Positions 15,994-20,423 of a stretch of DNA of 20,423 bases are shown here, piece after piece. Below the pieces are notes generated by a model, which worked only from the letters and a program-made list of their open reading frames with translations, did not search any database and was not told where the DNA came from. Position 1 is the stretch's first letter; every line of letters starts with the position of its first letter. The position numbers and the translations under genes were made by a program. The stretch lies in contig DJEE01000080.1 of NCBI GenBank assembly GCA_002431805.1, positions 1,060-21,482 of the forward strand, given 5' to 3'. This DNA is from Eggerthellaceae bacterium UBA5906 (GTDB lineage Bacteria; Actinomycetota; Coriobacteriia; Coriobacteriales; Eggerthellaceae).

Positions 15994-16905
15994 CTACCGC
16001 AGCACGCGCAGGGCGGCTGGTTTTACTTCGGCTTCGAAGGTTTTGGCTTCTATGCGTTCGCCATCTACTTGGGCGGGCGGGATGCTTTCAAATTCCACGT
16101 GTACACGGCACGCTTGGTGAAACTCCATGCGCTTGGAATTCACGTGGTTGCCGTTTTTTGCACGCAGGAAAATAGCTGCAGCACCCGCCGGGCTGATGGG
16201 CGGATGGCTGATGCACAGGCTGAACAGACCGTCGTCAAGCCGCGCCGCGGGGCAGATGCGGAATCCGCCGCCGTAATACGGCCCCATTTGCACAGCGAAC
16301 GTGATGGACTTGCCTTCCACAACCGGGCCATCGTCAAGCTGCAAGCGATATACACGCTCGTCAAGATGATGAAATAGCTGGTCAAAGCCGCTGGCCATGT
16401 ACAGCGCCGCTCCATGGCGCCCCGTGCGCTTGCGGCGCTCCATAGTGTCCAACGCAATGGCAGCGTCCAGACCGAACGATAGCGTTTCAGCGAAATATTC
16501 ACCGTTTACGCACCCCACGTCCGTCGGCTGCGCCTGCGCCGCTAGCAACGCCTTGCAAGCTTTGTCGACATCCGCCGGCACGCCCAGCGAGCGCGCGTAG
16601 TCGTTGCCCGAGCCAACAGGAATCACGCCAAGCTGCGGACGCGCAGCAGCAGGGCGTCCCATCAGGCCGTTCACCACTTCGTGGATGACGCCGTCACCGC
16701 CAAGCGCCACTACCGTGCTTGCGCCTTCAGCCGCCTGGGCAATGGCGCACGCGTGGCGCGGCCCGGCCGTGCGCACCACGGTAACGGCAGCATCGCCCAA
16801 CGCAGCACGCAAATTCGCCGCCGCGCGATCGGCCGCAGCGGCCCCCGCCCCACTCTGCGCAGCAGGGTTAGCAATCAGCAGGATATGTCCAAGGGGATTA
16901 CCCAT
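15994..16905 (-). CDS. Diacylglycerol/sphingosine kinase-like lipid kinase
   Basis: This 303-residue protein belongs to the DgkB/YegS lipid kinase family. It begins with HILLIANPAAQSG, and has the nucleotide-binding GGDGVIHEVVNGL (69-81) and IPVGSGNDYARSLG (95-108). The second domain holds GLDAAIALDTMERRK and near the C-terminus AQVDGERIE, whose Glu is a conserved catalytic-site residue. It probably phosphorylates diacylglycerol at the inner face of the membrane to recycle lipid into phosphatidate; the substrate is inferred. The ATG at 16903-16905 matches the family start; the long open frame upstream crosses the palindromic repeat and is rejected. The ribosome binding site is weak. Confidence 0.9.
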   Translation of the reverse strand: MGNPLGHILLIANPAAQSGAGAAAADRAAANLRAALGDAAVTVVRTAGPRHACAIAQAAEGASTVVALGGDGVIHEVVNGLMGRPAAARPQLGVIPVGSGNDYARSLGVPADVDKACKALLAAQAQPTDVGCVNGEYFAETLSFGLDAAIALDTMERRKRTGRHGAALYMASGFDQLFHHLDERVYRLQLDDGPVVEGKSITFAVQMGPYYGGGFRICPAARLDDGLFSLCISHPPISPAGAAAIFLRAKNGNHVNSKRMEFHQACRVHVEFESIPPAQVDGERIEAKTFEAEVKPAALRVLR

Positions 16906-16923
16906 AATTGCAGGTCCGTCAAA

Positions 16924-17044
16924 GTCAGTGAGGCTGGTTGTGGTGCGTCGAGTTCGCGGGTTCGCAAGGGCGAAGCGCACTTTGGTACGTGAGCCCTTGA
17001 GAACGTGCGAAGTCGTCATGCCACAGCCAGCCGCAACGTCGAGT
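16924..17044. repeat. 121-bp palindromic element, copy A
   Basis: The core 16932-17032 (101 bp) is a long imperfect palindrome that begins GGCTGGTTGTGG and ends CCACAGCCAGCC, with loop around CTTTGGTAC. The flanks GTCAGTGA and GCAACGTCGAGT are shared with copy B. The stem holds CAAGGGC (16966-16972) facing GCCCTTG, and GTTC facing GAAC. It lies between moaC and the lipid kinase gene. Confidence 0.9.
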
Positions 17045-17057
17045 GGTCCGGCTGCCA

Positions 17058-17576
17058 TTAGGCAGACGGAACCTCCTTGCGCTCCCACAAGCCCGTCTTG
17101 CCGCCGTCTTTCAGCAGCAGGCGCACGTCCATGATTTCCATGCCACGGTCTACGGCCTTGCACATGTCGTAAATGGTTAGGCACGCCACGCTTGCAGCGG
17201 TGAGGGCCTCCATTTCAATGCCCGTTTTGCCCGTAACACCAGTGGTAGTGGTCACGTGAATGCCTACGCGGCCGTCTTCGCGCTCGCCAGCGTACACCGG
17301 GTCGCACTCCACCTTCGCCTTCGTGATGTTCAGCGGATGGCACATGGGGATAAGCGTGCTGGTTTGCTTGGCCGCCATAACGCCGGCTACGCGCGCGCAG
17401 GCAAGCACGTCGCCCTTGGCCGCTTTGCCCTCCACAATAAGGGCAAGCGTATCGGGGTGCATACTGATGAAGCCCTCGGCCACGGCCACGCGCTTGGTGA
17501 TGGCCTTCTCGGACACATCCACCATGCGCACGTCGCCCTTCTCGTCGATATGCGTCAAATGCTGCTGCTCAGTCAT
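17058..17576 (-). CDS. moaC: Cyclic pyranopterin monophosphate synthase
   Basis: This 172-residue protein, slightly longer than the usual 160, completes formation of cyclic pyranopterin monophosphate from the MoaA product. It has VRMVDVSEK (16-24), [29 protein letters not shown] (75-90), [20 protein letters not shown] (118-137), MCKAVDR and the catalytic KDGGKTG loop (156-162). The ATG at 17574-17576 has AAGGAG at ideal spacing. It is flanked on both sides by copies of the 121-bp palindromic element, so it is not tightly linked to moaA, as it is in many genomes. Confidence 0.97.
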   Translation of the reverse strand: MTEQQHLTHIDEKGDVRMVDVSEKAITKRVAVAEGFISMHPDTLALIVEGKAAKGDVLACARVAGVMAAKQTSTLIPMCHPLNITKAKVECDPVYAGEREDGRVGIHVTTTTGVTGKTGIEMEALTAASVACLTIYDMCKAVDRGMEIMDVRLLLKDGGKTGLWERKEVPSA

Positions 17577-17621
17577 ATTCGCTCCTTAAAATCAACCCTC
17601 CCGAGAGGGATAGCAAAACCT

Positions 17622-17648
17622 CAGGGACGCCACGATAGTCGGTGAGGG
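17622..17648. repeat. Partial copy of the palindromic element's left flank
   Basis: CAGGGACGCCAC(G)ATAGTC(G)GTGAGG matches 17719-17745, just left of copy B, at 25 of 27 positions. The palindromic body is absent here. It lies in the moaC leader. Confidence 0.8.
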
Positions 17649-17707
17649 CACCTGCATTGCGCTGAACACAGTTAAAACAAGCACAAGTGGATTCTCTTTA
17701 CCGCACG

Positions 17708-17713
17708 ATTATA
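17708..17713 (-). promoter_or_regulatory. Possible moaC promoter -10
   Basis: A perfect TATAAT on the minus strand lies about 130 bp before moaC. The 17-bp position upstream lacks a good -35 and falls at the edge of copy B of the repeat. If used, the leader would contain the partial repeat flank and a short CCCTC/GAGGG stem ahead of the ribosome binding site. Confidence 0.4.
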
Positions 17714-17734
17714 AACACCAGGGACGCCACCATA

Positions 17735-17855
17735 GTCAGTGAGGCTGGCTGTGGTGCGTCGAATTCGCGGGAACGCGAAGGTGCCGCGTACTTTGGTACG
17801 CAAACCTTCGGGTTCGTGCGAAGTCGGCGTGCCATAGCCAGCCGCAACGTCGAGT
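17735..17855. repeat. 121-bp palindromic element, copy B
   Basis: It has the same orientation and exact length as copy A, 811 bp away. The core 17743-17843 begins GGCTGGCTGTGG and ends CCATAGCCAGCC. Its stem holds CGAAGGT facing ACCTTCG and GAAC facing GTTC, where copy A has different but also paired bases. It lies between moaA and moaC. Confidence 0.9.
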
Positions 17856-17858
17856 CAA

Positions 17859-17881
17859 TTCGCCGTTCGTAGAACGGCGAA
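17859..17881 (-). terminator. Stem-loop just after moaA
   Basis: TTCGCCGTTC (17859-17868) pairs with GAACGGCGAA (17872-17881) around a 3-nt loop, ending 5 bp before the moaA stop codon on the minus strand. The following TTGACT is a poor T run, so termination may be incomplete or aided by copy B. Confidence 0.55.
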
Positions 17882-17886
17882 ACCAT

Positions 17887-18906
17887 CTAGCCGCCAATCT
17901 GGCTCATGCGGCGTTCGGTACCGGTGATGTCGTCGTCGTGATCGTCGGGCTTCGCGCCAAGCGCCGTGCGGAACACGTCCGCTAAATCCCGGTCGATTTC
18001 CGCCTCGGTTTTGCCGCTACGCAAAACGCTGCGCACATCGTATTCGCGATCACTGAACAAGCACGGACGCAGCTTGCCGTCGGCCGTTAAGCGCATGCGG
18101 TTGCACTCGCCGCAAAAGTGCCTGCTCATAGGGCTGATGAAGCCAACCGTGCCCTTCGCACCCGGGAACTCGAAATAGCGCGCAGGCCCCCAGCCAAGCG
18201 GCTGATGCGTGCCGGCCGGCACCAATTCGGGCAGGCCCTCGGCGCGAGCGCCTTCGTTGATGCGGTCATACAGTTCTTCGCAGCTGATGACGTCGGCCGG
18301 GCCCCAGCCGCAGCCGTCCGACCCGGAGCTTTCCCCCACCGGCATGTACTCGATAAAGCGCACATGCAACGGGCGGTCGATGGACAGCTTCGCGAACGCC
18401 AGGTAATCCTGGTTCAGCTGGCGCACAGCCACCGCGTTGATTTTCACTGGGTTGAAGCCCGCCCGAAGCGCAGCGTCTATGCCGTCAAGCGCCTCCTGCA
18501 AGTACCCGCGACGCGTGATGGCGTGGAACTGCTGGGCATCAAGCGTGTCCAGCGAGATGTTCACGCGCGAAAGGCCCGCCGCGCGCAAATCGTCAGCCAT
18601 GCGCGGCAGCAGCACACCGTTGGTGGTAAGCGAAATGTTCTTGATACCCGGCGTTTCCTTGATGTCGCGCACCAGGTCAACCACGCCTTTGCGCACCAGC
18701 GGCTCGCCGCCGGTCAAGCGCACGCTTTTGATGCCCAGCTTCGAAAACACGCGTACCACGTGCGCAATCTCCTCGATGCGCAGGATGTCGGTATGGCACA
18801 TGGATTGCACGCCCTCTTCGGGCATGCAATAGATGCAGCGGTAGTTGCAGCGGTCGGTCAACGATATACGCAGGTAATCGATGGTGCGGCCGTGTCCGTC
18901 TTTCAT
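17887..18906 (-). CDS. moaA: GTP 3',8-cyclase (molybdopterin synthesis radical SAM)
   Basis: This 339-residue radical SAM enzyme starts molybdenum cofactor synthesis by cyclising GTP. It has the N-terminal cluster motif DRCNYRCIYC (C20, C24, C27), RLTGGEPLVRK for SAM binding, and TTNGVLLP. The C-terminal cluster site is HFCGECNRMRLTADGKLRPCL. It ends in Gly-Gly, the conserved MoaA tail. The ATG at 18904-18906 follows AGAGGGG and gives the usual length. The frame stays open for 136 more codons upstream, through repeat DNA to the end of modC, but those residues have no family character. A good promoter lies just upstream, so moaA has its own transcript. Confidence 0.96.
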   Translation of the reverse strand: MKDGHGRTIDYLRISLTDRCNYRCIYCMPEEGVQSMCHTDILRIEEIAHVVRVFSKLGIKSVRLTGGEPLVRKGVVDLVRDIKETPGIKNISLTTNGVLLPRMADDLRAAGLSRVNISLDTLDAQQFHAITRRGYLQEALDGIDAALRAGFNPVKINAVAVRQLNQDYLAFAKLSIDRPLHVRFIEYMPVGESSGSDGCGWGPADVISCEELYDRINEGARAEGLPELVPAGTHQPLGWGPARYFEFPGAKGTVGFISPMSRHFCGECNRMRLTADGKLRPCLFSDREYDVRSVLRSGKTEAEIDRDLADVFRTALGAKPDDHDDDITGTERRMSQIGG

Positions 18907-18932
18907 GAAAGCCCCTCTCTTTCCGAGAGCCG

Positions 18933-18960
18933 ATTGTACCACGGACAAGGACAATGTAAC
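18933..18960 (-). promoter_or_regulatory. moaA promoter
   Basis: On the minus strand, GTTACA (18955-18960) is 16 bp from TACAAT (18933-18938), and TGG before the -10 makes it an extended -10. The start would be near 18925, leaving a leader of about 20 nt with a CTCTC/GAGAG stem next to the ribosome binding site. Confidence 0.6.
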
Positions 18961-19073
18961 CGTCGCGATAGCAATTCGCCAACCGAACAAGCAAAGCCGC
19001 TTGCCGAAATCGCACAGAAGCGGGCGCTTGGGGCAGCGCTTGTGCGAACGCGGGGGACGGCCGAGGGGCCACC
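18961..19073. other. Gene-free stretch upstream of moaA
   Basis: Part of the 326-bp moaA-modC gap. No gene is seen. GAACGCGGGGGACGG (19046-19060) is a partial third relative of the GTGAAC boxes that follow. Confidence 0.5.
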
Positions 19074-19103
19074 GTGAACGCGGGGACGGAGGGGTGTGTT
19101 CAC
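19074..19103 (+). repeat. GTGAAC...GTTCAC box 1
   Basis: A 30-bp box starting GTGAAC and ending GTTCAC, with GGGGACGGAGGGG inside. It is inverted relative to the box at 19134-19163. Confidence 0.8.
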
Positions 19104-19133
19104 GATAGCCCCTCCATTTCCCAAAACGCTTAC

Positions 19134-19163
19134 GTGAACACCCGCTCCGTCCCCCGTGTTCAC
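19134..19163 (-). repeat. GTGAAC...GTTCAC box 2
   Basis: Its reverse complement aligns with box 1 with few differences, containing GGGGGACGGAGCGGG. The two boxes are 30 bp apart and could form a long stem between modC and moaA. Confidence 0.8.
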
Positions 19164-19232
19164 GATTGCTAGCCTGCCGAGCATCCGCCCCATCAGGCCC
19201 AAATAAGTCAAAGCAGCCCGGCATGTTTTGAC

Positions 19233-20357
19233 TCATTTTTCTACCAGGTACAGCTTGTCCTCGGGAATGCGGATCCACAACTCCTCGCCTTCGTGCGGCA
19301 AGTCTTCCGGGCACGCGTTAAGTTTGCTTACGCGCCAGAACAGGTGCTGGTGCAGGTACTTCATCTCGTCGTCGGTGCGCTCGACCGTGGGGAAATCGCG
19401 CCCGTCGCGATCCACGAAACCCAGCAGCAGCGTGCGCTCGAAACGCGCATCACTGGCGCGGTCCACGCGCATGCGGAAGCAGTTGTCGCCCGGCCCGTCC
19501 GCGCGTTCTAGATACGATGCGCGCACGCCGAGGCACTTCACGCCCTCGGGCACCTCCTGCTGCGTGCGCAGCGCAACGCCCCACTTCGGCAGCCATACCT
19601 CATGGGTGCCCGTGCGCACCGTAGGCGTGGCGTTTTTGCAGCCCGACAGCTTGATGCCCGCCTGGCTTTGCGGACGGTTCACCAGATCATCGCCCGTGCC
19701 CATCTCCATGATGTGCCCGGCCTCCACCACGGCAATGCGATCGCAGAAACGCAGCGCCTCGTCGATGTCGTGCGACACGTACAGGATAGTGCCCCCAAAC
19801 GCATCGAACAGGCTGACCAGGTTCTGTTCCAGCACGCTTTTCAAGTGCGCGTCCAACGCGGAAAACGGCTCGTCAAGCATCAAAATGCCCGGACGGGCCG
19901 CCAGCATGCGGGCAAGCGCCACGCGCTGCTGCTGCCCGCCGGACAGCTGTACAGGGTAGCGGTTATCAAACCCCGCCAGACCGAAGCGTTTCAGCTCCGC
20001 CTGTACCATGGCATCGCGGTCGGCCGGCGCAACGTTCTTCGAAATGCCGGCGGCCACGTTTTGCGCCACGGTAAGGTTGGGGAACAGCATATAGTTTTGG
20101 AACAGCAGGGCGGTTTTGCGCTGTTGCGGCGTTAGATCCACGCGCGGTTTCTTGCCCGGCGCTCGGTCGAAGAACACCGTACCGTTCACCACAATCTTGC
20201 CCGCGTCGGGCCGTTCGATGCCGGCGATGGAGCGCATGGTCAGGCTTTTGCCGCAGCCCGACGCACCCAGCAAGCCCAGCGTCTCGTCGCCTGCCGAAAA
20301 CTGCGACTGCAGGTGGAACCCTTTGAACTTCTTCTCAATGTCTACTTCAAGGCTCAT
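19233..20357 (-). CDS. modC: Molybdate ABC transporter ATP-binding protein
   Basis: This 374-residue protein powers molybdate import at the inner face of the membrane. The ATPase domain (about 1-235) has Walker A GASGCGKS (31-38), Q-loop Gln87, signature LSGGQQQR (138-145), Walker B ILMLDEP (158-164) and switch His196. The C-terminal part (about 240-374) begins IKLSGCKNATP, which resembles the ModC regulatory segment where the oxyanion-binding TOBE region starts. Tungstate or sulfate transporters are related, but moaA and moaC next door favour molybdate. The ATG is 3 bp after the upstream permease stop, with GGAG inside that gene. Confidence 0.87.
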   Translation of the reverse strand: MSLEVDIEKKFKGFHLQSQFSAGDETLGLLGASGCGKSLTMRSIAGIERPDAGKIVVNGTVFFDRAPGKKPRVDLTPQQRKTALLFQNYMLFPNLTVAQNVAAGISKNVAPADRDAMVQAELKRFGLAGFDNRYPVQLSGGQQQRVALARMLAARPGILMLDEPFSALDAHLKSVLEQNLVSLFDAFGGTILYVSHDIDEALRFCDRIAVVEAGHIMEMGTGDDLVNRPQSQAGIKLSGCKNATPTVRTGTHEVWLPKWGVALRTQQEVPEGVKCLGVRASYLERADGPGDNCFRMRVDRASDARFERTLLLGFVDRDGRDFPTVERTDDEMKYLHQHLFWRVSKLNACPEDLPHEGEELWIRIPEDKLYLVEK

Positions 20358-20360
20358 GAT

Positions 20361-20423
20361 TTACTCCGAACGCTTGCGGTACTTGGTGGTATGCCCGCTC
20401 CACAGGTTGATGAACACGATGAC
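20361..20423 (-). CDS. modB: Molybdate ABC transporter permease, C-terminal end (partial)
   Basis: Only the last 20 residues are in the window: VIVFINLWSGHTTKYRKRSE and a TAA stop. The hydrophobic VIVFINLW followed by a basic tail fits the end of the last membrane helix of an ABC permease. The identity rests mainly on the 3-bp spacing to modC. Confidence 0.65.
   Translation of the reverse strand, partial: VIVFINLWSGHTTKYRKRSE

Noticed and set aside
17577..17707. Molybdenum cofactor riboswitch before moaC
   Set aside because: The leader is long enough, but I could not match conserved motif blocks, and it is partly repeat-derived.
16924..17855. CRISPR array near moaC
   Set aside because: Only two full copies of a 121-bp palindrome separated by a gene, with no short regular spacers.

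Overview
The window reads as a G+C-rich chromosomal segment of an anaerobic actinomycete-type bacterium, most likely class Coriobacteriia (Eggerthellaceae-like). The clues are the combination of a HisZ-dependent histidine pathway, a DUF2797 protein of the actinobacterial type, oxygen-independent HemN-like chemistry, molybdate uptake with molybdopterin synthesis, and sigma70-type promoters in a GC-rich background. This placement is inference from gene content, not a database result.

Left region (1-5430, minus strand): a histidine biosynthesis operon read right to left, hisZ-hisG (fused in one 570-residue frame), hisD, hisC, hisB and the start of hisH, which runs off the left edge. A good promoter candidate lies about 160 nt upstream of the fusion gene. 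Upstream of it is about 0.85 kb of non-coding DNA made of degenerate repeats: a 53-bp unit present twice in opposite orientation, a 37-bp unit present twice in the same orientation, and tandem GC-rich repeats.

Middle (6276-10750): a DUF2797 protein of unknown function with a probable zinc site and a GIY-YIG-like segment (+); a sodium:alanine-type symporter (-), whose leader carries a perfect 24-bp palindrome; and a divergent HemN/HemW-like radical SAM protein (+) with a clear terminator.

Riboflavin block (10885-15363, plus strand): a strong promoter, an FMN riboswitch, an intrinsic terminator as likely expression platform, then ribD, ribE, ribBA and ribH, closed by a strong terminator. Together these genes make riboflavin from GTP and ribulose 5-phosphate. 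A VanZ-like membrane protein follows, apparently from a nearly leaderless transcript.

Right region (15994-20423, minus strand): a diacylglycerol/lipid kinase, moaC, moaA, modC and the end of modB. modBC import molybdate, and moaA plus moaC start molybdopterin synthesis. The most striking non-coding signal is a 121-bp palindromic element present twice as a direct repeat flanking moaC. The two copies have the same length but different stem sequences with compensating changes, so the structure itself seems to be conserved. A further inverted pair of 30-bp GTGAAC...GTTCAC boxes separates modC from moaA.
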